From: Odiellus spinosus
Taxonomy: Eukaryota; Arthropoda; Arachnida; Opiliones; Phalangiidae
NCBI GenBank assembly: GCA_963920705.1
Contig: CAWUCO010000211.1
Location: 1-64,000 of the forward strand
Reading direction: 5' to 3'
Length of the DNA stretch: 64,000 nt
Below the pieces are notes generated by a model. That model was not told the origin of the DNA and searched no databases. It saw only the letters and a list, made by a program, of their open reading frames with translations. A program made the position numbers and the translations under genes. How positions within the stretch are numbered: position 1 is the stretch's first letter; every line of letters begins with the position of its first letter. Positions 45,598 through 57,168 of this stretch are shown one piece after another.

Positions 45598-48500
45598 TTT
45601 TTTTTTGTGAGAGCGTTAAATGCGCGTAAATACGTGTAAATATAAAAGACTTGTAAATACTAAGAATATACGTGTGAAATTAGGTGTAAAGTTTGTATAA
45701 GTATTAAAGTAAATAGATTTCATTGGTAAGCTAGGGAGTAGTGCGAATCAGTCTAGAATTACTTCAAATTATAGATAATAGGGTAAAATTCGTGTCGATG
45801 AAATGCATCAGGGCACTTAATTTAGTTATGTTATCTTGTGTTAAAGTTAGATTAGTAAGGTCATTGTGAAGAGGGAAACGATCAACGAAGCCTTCAGTGA
45901 GTGGGCAATATAATATATAATGAGACGCATCAGCGAAAGGATCACCACAAGAACAATAAGGGTTAGGATGGTGACCTAGGCCATGTAAATAAGAGGGAAA
46001 TTTTCCGTGATCAGTGAGGATTTGTGAAGTGTAATAGTCTGAGCCAGGACCCTCTGTAGAAATCTTGGGGACTAACTGGTGAGTAAATCGACCAGTCTCA
46101 CACAGGTCCCACTGGCGCTGCCATTCATGTAAAGAGATACTGCGTAGCATGGTCTTAAGGGAGCTACGAGTTGGTGAGGTGATTATTAATGGTAAAGATA
46201 AGTCCAGTGCGGCTGTCTTTGCGTAATGGTCGGCCAATTCATTCCCTAAAGTACCAACATGTGCCTTTGTCCACGAAATCTGTACTAGAGGAATTCGAAG
46301 TGCTCTGTCATTAATTGACCGGACTATAGAGGTGCGTGTAGTGCGGGTGCGGAGTGCCATCACCGATGAGAGACTGTCCGTAAATATAAAGACAGGATCA
46401 TCGATGTGCTGGGACTGGAGCCATTGCAAGGAACGGTCAAGAGCTGTGAGTTCAGCTTCGTAAACGGTAGTAGTGTCGCTAAGCCGATAATTGTGGTGAC
46501 AAAGGTAATGATTATCGTGGAGGACTACAAAGGCGCAGCCGACTGCGCCATCGTACTTGGAGCCATCAGTAAAGAATTAGAGGCCCGAGCCAGATGGAGT
46601 GGTTTGAAGACACGGTAAACTGACTCCCAGAGCAGGATGGTCAGAGTATTTTGGAAGGTCACGAAGGTAAGTGGTATGGGCTAGGAAGGTACCGCAGTGA
46701 GATGTCGGTACTTGTATGTCGAAGTTCCGGAATACCGCTGCCTCTTTACTTATGATAAGTGGAAGTAGCTGCAGCCCGGTTAAGACTTGTAAGGCAGAAG
46801 TGGAAGTTGTGCGATAGGCTCGTGAAATTCGAAGAAGACAGGCTCTTTGAATAGAATTGAGTCTGCGTATTTGAGCAGAGTTGCGTTCAGCTCGAAACCA
46901 GACGCCGGAAGCATAGGCCATCATGCGCTCTAAGCCCCGCTGGTAAAGTGATTTAAGAGCTGCTGAAGGGAAAGTGAAATCTTGTGAGAGATGTCAGCTA
47001 GATGTGGTAAGTAAGTCAGGTCCTGATCAAAGGTAAGCCCGAGTAGTTTTAATATTTTGACGTTAGCCACGTTGGTCCCGTCGAGTCGGAAGGTGGGAGG
47101 ACGGTCAACCTTGCAGCCCCGTTTAAAAAAGGTAATAGCCTTAGTTTTGCTGGCGGAGAATTTGAATTTATTTTTAATGCTCCAGACGTAGAGGGAAGAG
47201 AGCAAAATATTGCCTTTTTCCTCCAGGCCACGACGAGAAGAGGCCCATATGAGAGCTAGGAGATCATCGGCGAACCCTTGAAGATCCGTTTGAAGTGGTA
47301 AGGGCAGTTGAAAGGCGGAGTCACACGTGACGATCCAAAGCGTTGGGCCAATACACAAACCCTGTGGAACACCACGTACGAGTGACCTTTGGAATTTATA
47401 GTTCGGGGTGGAAAAAACAGCGGAACGATCGGAAAGATAGCTGTAAATGAGTGAATATAGATAGCGTGGGCACTTCTTTTTGTGCAATGAACGTAAAATA
47501 GAAGGTATCCAGACGTTATCGAACGCCCCCTCAATGTCCAGGGAGAGGAAGGAGGTGTGACATCCTTCCTCATTATTCTGCCGGATGAGAGAATCAGCCC
47601 GAGATAGAGCATGGGACGTCGATTTCCCAGAACGGAAACCGAACTGTCGCGGGTCAAGTAAGTGATTATGTTAAAGGTGAAAATTGAGGCGTTCAGTTAA
47701 TAGTTTATCCAAAACCTTGCCAAACGAATCGGGTAAACATATGGGACGATAGGATCGGGGACAGGTGGGGTCGCGTCCAGGTTTATTAATTAAAATAAGT
47801 TTTGATGATTTCCAGGCTAGAGGAAAGTAAGACAGGCGTAGGCAAACGTTATATAGGCTGAGCAGTATACCAGGGCAAACCAAGTGGACCAATTTAAGGA
47901 TTTCTATAGGGAGAGCAGAGAGACCAACCGCGCGATCAATGGGCAGCGCGTTGATCACGTCTGTGATCTCTTCGGAAGTGAAGAGAAGGTCGTCGGAAGT
48001 GTGTGGGGGAAGTGCTACACTATCGCGAACCATGGTGTGGTATGGGAGATCATCCTTGGTGTTATCCGGTAAGAAGAGGGTGTCCTCTACAGTCTTAGTG
48101 AGACCAGCTTCTGGAGTTTGAACAGAGTTAAGCGTGGTAGCATTCTTCAGGCGACGAGTTCAAATTTTATAGGGTATAGTGAAACGGTTGAGAGAGTCAA
48201 CTTCGGAGCAAAAGTTCTGCCATGACCTGAGTTTAGCGTGTTTAACGTGAAGTTTAAAGGAAGCACACTCACAATTATAATGAAGGCGAAAGTTGGCCCG
48301 CTGGAGCACGTCTGAACATCGGGTGAAACGGCGACGGAGTGCATTAACCTTTTTACGTTGAACGCTGAGTTCCTTAGACCACCATGGAACCGCTCGGTGT
48401 AGGCGAGCAGTGGACTTGCGTTTTAGGTTGTCGGCACAAATCTTGTGACAGCAAGCAGCTAAACTCTCTGCAAAGGAGTCAATATCAGCCGTGGTGGTGA

Positions 48501-48663
48501 TAGATGGTTCCGAAAAGGACGTAAGCGCATCCGTAACGGAAGTGCGGAGGGAATCCCAGTTCACCTCTTTAAGGCTGTAGCCAATGTTGTGCGTATGAGT
48601 AGCCGGTGTGGAGTTGTAGGAGAATAAAATATAACGATGATCTGAAAGTGTATCCGTGGCCGG
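45598..48663 (-). mobile_element. I/R1-group non-LTR element, copy B, 5' truncated
   Basis: Begins within the endonuclease at 48,663, right against copy C in head-to-head orientation. It ends with a short A-tract (T-run at 45,598-45,606 on the plus strand) immediately before the 5' UTR of copy A. It is a distinct lineage from A and C, judging by the divergent RT and RNase H sequences. Confidence 0.75.
45764..48663 (-). pseudogene. ORF2, copy B: end of endonuclease, reverse transcriptase, RNase H, zinc motif
   Basis: Read from 48,663: the endonuclease end (SDHRYI), then a linker with AVPWWSKEL. RT starts with RPICLPDSFGKVLDKLL (near 47,710) and GVPQG (near 47,370), and has the catalytic GFADDLL (near 47,270). 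A thumb region follows (46,924-46,577). RNase H has FTDGSKYDG, YEAELTAL, FTDSLSS and KAHVGTLGNELAD. The C-terminal motif is CSCGDPFADASHYILYC. Several frameshifts (about 48,160, 47,660, 47,490 and 46,925) and a TAA just before FTDG break the frame. It would have encoded target-primed reverse transcription activity plus an RNase H, as in I-group elements. Confidence 0.88.
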
Positions 48664-48672
48664 GATCCTCCA

Positions 48673-50010
48673 GTGGGAGGATACTCCGAGTGTTGCTATG
48701 CCTCCCCCACTTCTCCGTTAGCCTTGTTTAATGGGACCCCGTCTGGCACTCCTTTAGGCTCTGTAGGTTTAGATCAGAATGTTAGGAAACGTAGGAGGGA
48801 TGGTTCTGCGTCTCACTCACCCGTAGATTCGACTCAGGCTGCTTCGTTAGCGTTAATGGAAAAGTATAGGGAGGAATTTCTGAATATAACTGCAGGTAAT
48901 AAAGGTCTTACTAAGGCCTTAATCTTAGACGCCACAATTATCTTTAATAAGATGAACGACATTTTTGAGGCCCAAGCTCGCGATATTTCTTATCTGACAG
49001 GTCAAATCGAGGGATTAAGGCAACAAGTCATTCCCAGGCCCGTTTTCTGCGCTACTGATATTCCCGTCCAACCCGAGGGTATTTCTATTTCCGAAGACAC
49101 TACTCCGCAAGAACCCCCCTTTAACTTGGTTTGCCGTAAGAAAGCTAGGAAGAGAGCCCAGTCCACCGCTACCCCTGTAGGTACCAGTCAGGACAATACT
49201 TATGCCCAAATCGCCGCCACTAAGCCCACTTCGGTTAAGGAGGTTAGAGTTCCCGCTCGTAAGCCCCCTCCCGAAGATTTCGTCCTTATAATATATCCTG
49301 TCGACCCCGTAGTAACTTCTATTGATGTGTTTAACCTTATTAAGCTTGGTATAGAGATAGATAGTCACAGGCATTGCCGTGCGAACGGTATTTTGTTCTG
49401 TTTTCGAAAAGACGAAGATCTAAGTAAGCTTAAGGATGCGGTTGAAACCACCGCCGAAATTAAGGATCAAGTTAAGATTCAGTTAGCTGGAAAATGGAAT
49501 AAGGCTAACCCTAAAATAATTGTTAGAAACGCTAGTAGGGACGTTTCGGAGAAGGAGATTATTGCGGAAATAGTCTCGAAGGGCGATGGCTCCTTCACCG
49601 AAGTCAACGTTACAAAGAGGTTTAATTACTCTAACAAGGGTCTTAATATGAATTGGGTTTTTGATGTCGCCCCGTTGGCCTTTCAGGCCGTTTTAAGAGT
49701 AGGTAGAATTAGGATTGGGTGGGATAGCTGTGTTATTTCTGAGCACAATAGGATCCCTAGATGCTTTAAGTGCTGCGCTATTGGTCATTTTAGTAAAGAA
49801 TGTAAGTCCCCTATTCAGCTTTGTACTCTTTGCTCGGGTGAGCATCCGCATACTAAGTGTACGTCTAAGACCCTCCAGTGCAGGAATTGCATTATTAGTA
49901 ACCGCCAGAATAGGACTACCCATAGACCTACCCATGGTGCCCTTGATAATAACTGTCCCGTTTATATAGATGCGCTGTCTTATAGAACCTCCCGAATCAA
50001 TTATGGTTAG
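48673..50010 (+). CDS. Gag-like ORF1, copy C
   Basis: Open frame of 445 codons with no initiator at the family's usual position: the first residues come from a truncated 5' end, and one C is missing from the C-run near 48,706 compared with copy A. The annotated start is therefore only the frame limit. After that the frame is clean. It has the Pro/Ser-rich N-terminus, a KKARKR basic stretch, and knuckles CFKCCAIGHFSKEC, CTLCSGEHPHTKC and CRNC...H...C at the end. Relative to copy A, six residues (K-K-H-I-D-P) are deleted near 49,345. ORF1 overlaps the following ORF2 by about 40 bp in another frame, typical for the group. Confidence 0.8.
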   Translation: MGGYSECCYASPTSPLALFNGTPSGTPLGSVGLDQNVRKRRRDGSASHSPVDSTQAASLALMEKYREEFLNITAGNKGLTKALILDATIIFNKMNDIFEAQARDISYLTGQIEGLRQQVIPRPVFCATDIPVQPEGISISEDTTPQEPPFNLVCRKKARKRAQSTATPVGTSQDNTYAQIAATKPTSVKEVRVPARKPPPEDFVLIIYPVDPVVTSIDVFNLIKLGIEIDSHRHCRANGILFCFRKDEDLSKLKDAVETTAEIKDQVKIQLAGKWNKANPKIIVRNASRDVSEKEIIAEIVSKGDGSFTEVNVTKRFNYSNKGLNMNWVFDVAPLAFQAVLRVGRIRIGWDSCVISEHNRIPRCFKCCAIGHFSKECKSPIQLCTLCSGEHPHTKCTSKTLQCRNCIISNRQNRTTHRPTHGALDNNCPVYIDALSYRTSRINYG

Positions 50011-53000
50011 TTTTTCTAGGAATGTGCAAGATGTCTCCGCAACCTTACGTTGCCTTCAGGTTAATTTAAACGGTGCCATTTCGGCTACTACCCAGGTACA
50101 GCAAGAGATCCTTTCTGGGAACTATGATATTATTTTTATTCAGGAGCCCTATCTTCTTAAAGGGGTTCTAGTGGGTTTTAATATTCATGCTAGGTCCTTC
50201 TATGTTAAAGATACTGGGAAAGCCGTCTTATTTTGTGTTAATAAGGATATCGATTTTTTGGGTATCATTTCTACTGATGACTATGTTATCGCTAATATTC
50301 GTTTATATGGGATAGATTACCTTATTTCGTCTGTTTACCTCCCGCCCTCTAGTGATATCCACCCCGCTTTAGATAGTTTATCTGCTCTTATTACTTCCCT
50401 GAATAGACCCAATTTCATCCTTGCTGGAGACTTTAATGCTAAGCACCCGCTTTGGGGGTCCCCTCGTACTGATGACAGGGGCGAAGCTGTCATTGACTTC
50501 GTTAATACTCTAGGCTGGCATGTCCTGAATTCGGACACCTCTCTTCCCACCTTTGTCTCCAGCAATGGCGAGAGTTGGATCGACCTTACCATTAGTTCCG
50601 GGGCCCTTGTTGACTTCATTACCTCTTGGGATGTCCATGATCGGATCTCTTGTAGCGACCATCGTTACTTGTCTTTTGATATTAGTCGTACCTGCCCCGT
50701 CTTAGACTGTCCTCGCCCTTACTCTACTAGAAGTGCCGACTGGCCTAGGTTTATGGAGGTTATTAAGGAAGACCTGGGGAACTTTGTGATAGACTCGCTT
50801 AATGAGGATACACTTGAGGGGTCCATTGAACAGTTCACTAAAATTCTTGATTCGGTTTGTGCTAAAACCCTTAAGAGTAGGAAGAGTCGTAGGTTCCGTT
50901 CTGTCCCGTGGTGAACTAAGGATATAGGTATTCGCAGGAAGTTTGTTAGAGTTCCTAGGCTTCGTATGCATAATACTAAAGATCCCGCCCTTAGGGCCGC
51001 TAGGAAGACCAATTATAATGAGGAACATGCCCTATATAAGCGTCTTATCCGGGATTCTCGTCTTAAGTCCTGGATGGATTTTTGTTCTAGTGTTACCGCT
51101 AAGCGCCCCTTTGACCTTCCTTATATGATAGCCCTAGATAAGGTTTGTAGGCCCACGGATATTCAGTGTGTTAGGAGATCCGATGGTAGCTTGACCACTT
51201 CCTTGGCCGAGGCTATTGATGAGCTTCTTGTTAATTTCTTCCCCGACGACCCGATTGTTGCTGACTCGGACAATCACACTCGCATTCGTGGTGATGTTCT
51301 TATTCCCCCTAATGCGACTGATGATATCCCTTTCATGGCCAACGAAATCGAGGAGGTCATTCTCGGTTTTGTTCCCGGCAAGGCTCCTGGCCTCGATGGC
51401 AATACGATTGAAATCTTCATGAGAGTCTTTATGGCGGTCCCAAATTTAATCCTAGACCTCTTTAATTCATGTTTCAAGCTCAATATTTTCCCTCGGCCTT
51501 GGAAAAAGGCTAAGTTAGTTTTAATTTCCAAAAAGGGTAAGGACCTGTCGGATCCTAAGGCCTATCGTCCTATTTGTCTCCTCTCTATTGTAGGGAAAAT
51601 TTATGATAAGTTGTTAACTTCTATGCTTTACCATTTCCTTCAATCTAAGGGCTTATTACATAAGCGCCAGTTTGGCTTTAGGCACGGCACCTCTACTACT
51701 CATGCTATTAGAAATATCCTTAAGGTCGTTAATGACAAGCGTAGTCAGGGGAATCACGTCTCTCTGCTCTCCATTGACATTCAGGGTGCGTTTGATAATG
51801 TATGGTGGCCCTCGGTCCTTGACCGTCTTAAGAATGCGAATGGCCCCTGTAACCTTTATGTCATTTTCCAACATTACTTTTCCAAACGTAAGGTTATCTA
51901 TTCTACCCCTTCCACTTTGGTTGAGAGGGAGGTTGTTAGGGCTGTCCTCGGGGTTCGTGTAGTGGCCCCCTTCTTTGGAACCTTATTGCGGATACGGCCT
52001 TGGATTTAAAATTTAAAGACAATACCTATATTCAGGCTTTTGCGGACGACCTTTTAGTTATTGTGTGGGCCCCTTCTTGTAGGCTTTTAGAGGATGTGGC
52101 CAACTTCGCTCTCCAGCTCTTAGAGGATTGGAGGAAGGGCGTTAAGCTTAAGTTTGCTGCTTCTAAGATGTGTGCGTTAACCATAGCTTGTAAGGCTAGA
52201 ATGTCGCGTAAGCCGATTTTTAAAATCGATGGTATTCCGGTTCGTAATGTGGATGAGATGACTTACTTGGGGGTTGTCCTTGACGATAGACTGAATTTCA
52301 TTGCCCATCTTAGGGAAGTTAAACTACGGCCAAAATTTCCCGTATTGCGCGTAGTACCTGGGGTGTTAATAGTGCTGCTCTTAAGTTGATTTATAAAGCC
52401 TGTATTGAGCGTGTTATTCTTTGCGCCTGCGGAGCGTGGTGGAAGGCTAGTGAGAACTCTGTTACGAAGAAAAAGTTAGTCTCTATCCAAAGGATCCCCC
52501 TCCTAAGAATTACTGTGGCTTACCTCACCGTCGCGAATGACTCGCTTTGTGTTATGGCCGGGGTTATGCCCATTTCCCTTCTTATTGCCTGTGAATCGGC
52601 CTTTTTAAATATATACACTTGTAGGTCCTCTGCCAACCTTATTGACCAAATTATTTTACCAGTTTCTTTCGAAACCCCTATTATTAAGTGGGATTTTCAT
52701 CCGGCCCTTCGACCATTTGTGTCGTTTATTGACGAGCCCCCTCAAAATTTTAGGTTAGAGGTTTTTACTGATGGGTCGCGGATTGGCAATAGGGTTGGTA
52801 TGGCTTTTGTAGTTTATTTAGATTCCCTTGAAATTCATAGTCACACTGCCCGTCTTAGTGACGATTCTACTGTTTATTATGCCGAACTGCTGGCTATTTA
52901 TTCGGCTTTAGAGTGGTATTCTCATTCTGGTATTAGCGAGCCTTTACATTTATTTACTGATAGTCTTTCCTCTCGCCAAGCAATTTTAGGTAGTATTAAC

Positions 53001-53582
53001 AGTTCTAAGTTAGTTCATTCGATTAAAACCTTAATTACCCAGATTAGTCTCAGTCAGAGTGTCAACGTTGCTTGGGTTAGAGCCCACGTAGGTATCCCAG
53101 GGAACGTTAGGGCGGATATCTTGGCTAAGGATGCTGCCAACCATGATTCTGTTGATATTGAGGTTCCTGTGCCCAGGACGTCTTTTAAACGTACCCTTTT
53201 CAATATTATTTTTGATTACTGGCAGGTTTCTTGGAGGGACTCCGATAAGGGGCGTGCTGTTTATTTCTTTCGCAACCTTGTTAGTGTTAATGCTTCGGTG
53301 CCTGACCATTGAACTTCTCATGTTATGAGTGGGCATGGCCAGTTCCCCTCTTACTTAGCTCGTTTCGGGAAGAGGGAAGATTCTTTATGTACCTGTGAGG
53401 ATGACGATGCTTGTGCTAATCACTTTCTTTTCGACTGCCCCTTAACTAAGAATTTCTTCGCTAACAGACCTTATAGGGATTCTATTCCCGATAATTTTCT
53501 AGATAACCCCAAGGTTAGGAAGTCTGTTCGTAGTATGGTTTCCCATCTTACTGAGCTTTATTCGGCCGTAGTGACCGCCTAG
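49970..53582 (+). pseudogene. ORF2, copy C: endonuclease, reverse transcriptase, RNase H, zinc motif
   Basis: Endonuclease (49,970-50,914): QVNLN, FIQEPY, LAGDFNAKH, WIDLT, SDHRY. It ends in an in-frame TGA after PW (probably Trp in the intact protein) and continues in the same frame as RT: RPICLLSIVGKIYDKLL, FGFRHGTST, LLSIDIQGAFD, then two small indels near 51,950-51,975, and the catalytic AFADDLLVIVW (52,031). Another 1-bp shift occurs near 52,321. RNase H (52,740-53,130): FTDGSRIGN, YYAELLAIYSAL, FTDSLSS, VRAHVGIPGNVRAD. A second in-frame TGA lies at 53,310. The final zinc motif is LCTCEDDDACANHFLFDC. Inactive, but all domains are recognisable. Confidence 0.9.
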
Positions 53583-54186
53583 GTTTAACTTGAGCCCTAG
53601 CTTGACTACTAAATTTTAGGGTTTTTCTTCTGCTGTCTTTGCCTTCTATTAAAGGCACTCTTGTTGACTGTGGTTTCGCCCGTCCGTCCGTCCGTCCGTC
53701 CCTCAAAAAATCAATCAATCAATCAATTTGTTCGATGATGATGTCCCCCTGTTATGTGATAAACGAAACGGGGTTAGTACACACGTACTAAACTGAGAAC
53801 TGTCACTTAAACAACCAGTGAGAGTAAGTGCCCGGCCAAGGCCGGGCACCAAAAAGTTACAACCTTGAATTAAAATGGTAAAACCTACACAAATTAATAC
53901 TATTATTATTTTTTTTTTACCAAAAGGTTGAAAGAGTAGGTTTTTCCTGTTAATGGTACCAGAGCCGAAAAAAGACTGCCCGTGTCCGGTTGGATTTTGG
54001 GCGAACCCGCACGTGGCAGAAAAGAAACACTAAAAGTAAAAATTAACAATAACGTAAAAATTAATTAACATTGCGGAGAATTACAATAAAATAGTTATCA
54101 TTGCGGAGAATTATTTTAACAGGACATTGTTAAGTTATACATTGCTAAAAAAAATGACTAAAACTAATAATTTTAAAGTAGGTCGA

Positions 54187-55664
54187 TTAACCCCGATTAT
54201 TCCTATCGAATGCTCTCTTCATGAATTCCTGATATAAATAAATGCCATTCTCCATAACTATCTGGACTGACTTGATTTTAAAACCTTTTCCTAATCCTAC
54301 CAGGCTACAAAACGTGTCATTTCTAGAGGTATAAAGTCCTCGGCCAGAGAGAGTATCTGCGAAAAATTTAAGTTCCCGTCCAGGAAAATGACCCAACAAA
54401 TACTCCCTAAAGATTGGGGAGTCGTAGGTCTTGGCCTAAACATCGTAGACAGAGTCCAACGTCCGTGGTGTCTCCCAGCAGATGCCAACATCCACCACGA
54501 TCGCCAGACTCTCCGAGACCAGGATGAGATCTGGCTTAAAAATTTGATTATTATAATTAATAACAGGCTCTCTAATTTTAGTGAATTCTGGTGGAGTGAT
54601 AGATTTCTCTAGAAATGACAAAATGTTGTTATGCCGACCAACCCGTTTATCCATAACAGAAGTGCATTGTTGGGAAATGTGACTCAATGACTCGACGCGC
54701 CCACAACCGGCCTGACACGATCTCTCGCCTCTATTAGCGGGCATACCCCTACAAGCTAACAAATTCAAAAGTTATTTAAGTTTTTTAGGTCCATACGAGC
54801 GTCAGAGTCCTGAGCGAAATTACCCAACCAATGATTTGAAACACTATTGTCGCCCTGATTTAAACCCATACCATAAACCGATTGTGAAAAATTACTAAGA
54901 AAGTGCGCCTTCAATTCAGCCTTAGTTGTAATGGTTCCTAGGGAACTACGACAATGCGCAAAGACTCGATTGACGTAATCGGTCCCAACGATGTCTCTAA
55001 TTATAGGAGAAATATTGGTACTTAAGGCAGTTACTCGATTTATGGTATGTAATGGCATAGATAAAGTAAAATTAACCAAGCCTAGACCCCCTTCCTTTGC
55101 CGAAGTATAAAAGAATTCATTGGTAGTATAATGGGGTAAGCGCAATACTTTTTTACAGAAAATCCTTATTTCCGTATCTAGTTTATGAAGAAGACCTTTA
55201 GACAAAGCTGATAGAGTTAAGACATGAGTGTAACGAGGCAGGATAAAGAGTTTCAACATAACAATCTTCTGTTGAGGTTTAAGGTAGGCAGTGCGCAAAA
55301 GTTCGAGGTGATGCTGAAGATCAGTGACAACCGGGGAGGTCTTGCCGCCCGTACCATAGACGATTCCCAGATATTTAAAGAATTCACCAGGTTTGATTGA
55401 TCGGATGGGCTCGTTACCCATAGAAAATATGTTACCAGCGGCGACTACCAGTTTGCCCGATTTACCAATCTTCCGAAAGACCAGCGAGTGACACTTTGAC
55501 ACATTGATGCCCAAAGATCTAGCGGTGAAGAAACGAAACGCGCTGTCCAAAAGAATCCGCATCCCGGCTTCAGACTCCGTGATTAAGAAGATATCGTCCG
55601 CAAACGCTGGCACTTGGAGACGTACATCACCGACCGGAACACCAATACCAGCAGGTAAGTTGTC
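54187..55664 (-). pseudogene. R2-like ORF, 3' part: RT palm/thumb, CCHC, restriction-like endonuclease
   Basis: Starts at the RT catalytic block AFADDIFLITES (55,609-55,574). The thumb region with KPGEFFKYLGI follows, then a 1-bp loss in a T-run near 54,770 shifts the frame. The next frame has the zinc knuckle CQAGCGRVESLSHISQQC and KPDLILVSESLAIVVDVGI, which matches the catalytic PD...D block of the restriction-like endonuclease in R2 elements. A TAG stop near 54,435 follows. The same frame continues with a C-terminal tail (GRELKFFADTLSGRG...) to 54,187. Single polypeptides with central RT and C-terminal endonuclease define the R2/R4/NeSL type. Confidence 0.85.
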
Positions 55665-56598
55665 GATATGCCGACAATTCCCGACATTACAGACACTTTC
55701 GGAGAATTATTTTCATCCCGCTCACCAGTCGATGATGAACCTTTCGTGATCAAACAGCGACGTTCCGATACCTACTATACTGTACTGGTTCCTGAAGTTG
55801 AGTTAGCGATCCGTCGCCAAGGGGCTACCTCCGCTGGACCGATGGACTTCTACTACAGGACCTCAAAAAACTTCGCTTAGTGTATCTCACTTTTATCTTT
55901 AACGCTATGTTTTATATCAAGGACTTACCAACTTCTCTGAAAATCTGCCGGACGGTGCTTATTCCCAAGTCCGGTGATCTTTCGACTAACTGGCGACCAA
56001 TTACGATCCTCTCAATTCTGGTCCGCGTTTTCCATAATATCCTTGCACCCCGGTTACGTCAATCTATGATTCTCAACCCTACGCAACAAGCTTTCGTCTC
56101 GGCGGATGGAGTAATGGCGAACACGTTAGCGTTAGACTTTGTTATCAACCGTGCGAAAAAGAAGACTCTCTCTATCGTTTCACTGGATCTCGCGAAAGCA
56201 TTTGATTCCGTGGGTCATCACAGTCTTCGTCGTGCCTTGATCCGGCTCAACATTGAATCCGACACCATGGACTATATCCTAAATACTTACCTTGACGCCA
56301 CTACGGACATTTCCTGTGGTATTTCTCGTTGTGGTCTTTTCAATCTTTCCCGTGGTGTCAAACAAGGTGACCCGCTCTCTCCTCTTCTTTTCATCGCAGT
56401 CCTTGATGAGTTTTTGGACAACTTACCTGCTGGTATTGGTGTTCCGGTCGGTGATGTACGTCTCCAAGTGCTAGCGTTTGCGGACGATATCTTCTTAATC
56501 ACGGAGTCTGAAGCCGGGATGCGGATTCTTTTGGACAGCGCGTTTCGTTTCTTCACCGCTAGATCTTTGGGCATCAATGTGTCAAAGTGTCACTCGCT
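55665..56598 (+). pseudogene. R2-like ORF, inverted 5' part: RT fingers and palm
   Basis: 55,668-55,850 encodes the segment before the RT with ATSAGPMD. A frameshift near 55,845 then leads to L-Q-D-L-K-K-L and the RT body: RTVLIPKSGD, WRPITIL, QQAFVSADGV, VSLDLAKAFDSVGH, GVKQGDPLSPLLF and the catalytic AFADDIFLITES. Similarity stops after KCHSL at 56,598, where the next 10 codons are target or filler sequence. The N-terminal zinc-finger and Myb regions of R2 proteins are absent. Confidence 0.85.
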
Positions 56599-56845
56599 AT
56601 CCAAAATGTATATGATGAATATTTAGCCGGGTTTGGGACCGAATCTTGATTTCCCGCGCCCTGTACTAGATATATTTGCTAAATATTTGTGACTAACCTC
56701 TAGCGTTAGACTCCTACCTTGTCTAGGCTATTCGAGAAGTTTCTAAGTAATTCCTAAAATTCGAAATAATTACTCTTTTTTATAATAAGCATAAAGTTGA
56801 AGATTTTATTTCTGTATATTTATTGAAATTTGCTCAGCAAAATCT

Positions 56846-57168
56846 TATATTTGTGATAATTTTAATACTATATTTGTGATAATTTTAATCCTATATTTGT
56901 GATAATTTTAATCCTATATTTGTGATAATTTTAATCCTATATTTGTGATAATTTTAATCCTATATTTGTGATAATTTTAATCCTATATTTGTGATAATTT
57001 TAATCCTATATTTGTGATAATTTTAATCCTATATTTGTGATAATTTTAATCCTATATTTGTGATAATTTTAATCCTATATTTGTGATAATTTTAATCCTA
57101 TATTTGTGATAATTTTAATCCTATATTTGTGATAATTTTAATCCTATATTTGTGATAATTTTTATCCT
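56846..57168 (+). repeat. 23-bp minisatellite, about 14 copies
   Basis: TATATTTGTGATAATTTTAATCC is repeated head to tail with almost no variation; the first copy has A for C near its end and the last is degraded. It lies about 250 bp beyond the R2-like insertion. Confidence 0.95.

Larger units (their letters stand above)
48664..53730 (+). mobile_element. I/R1-group non-LTR element, copy C, nearly full length
   Basis: Plus strand. Lacks the 5' UTR and the first codons of gag, but has everything else: gag, endonuclease, RT, RNase H, C-terminal zinc motif and a 3' UTR. The 3' UTR ends in (CGTC)n at 53,680-53,702 and (AATC)n at 53,709-53,727. Such short tandem 3' ends are common in this group. 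Gag is closely related to copy A. Confidence 0.85.
53820..56598. mobile_element. R2-like non-LTR element with inverted 5' part
   Basis: The 3' part is on - (55,664 to about 53,820, tail side at low coordinates) and the 5' part is on + (55,665-56,598). A 182-bp segment of the RT occurs in both (55,483-55,664 and 56,417-56,598, inverted, no length difference, about one mismatch seen). The order is what twin priming produces. The 3' limit is uncertain; a palindrome (53,828-53,849, GTGCCCGGCC arms) lies near it. No 28S rRNA flank is present. Confidence 0.75.

Noticed and set aside
53820-56598. rDNA-resident R2 insertion
   Set aside because: Neither flank resembles the 28S insertion site.
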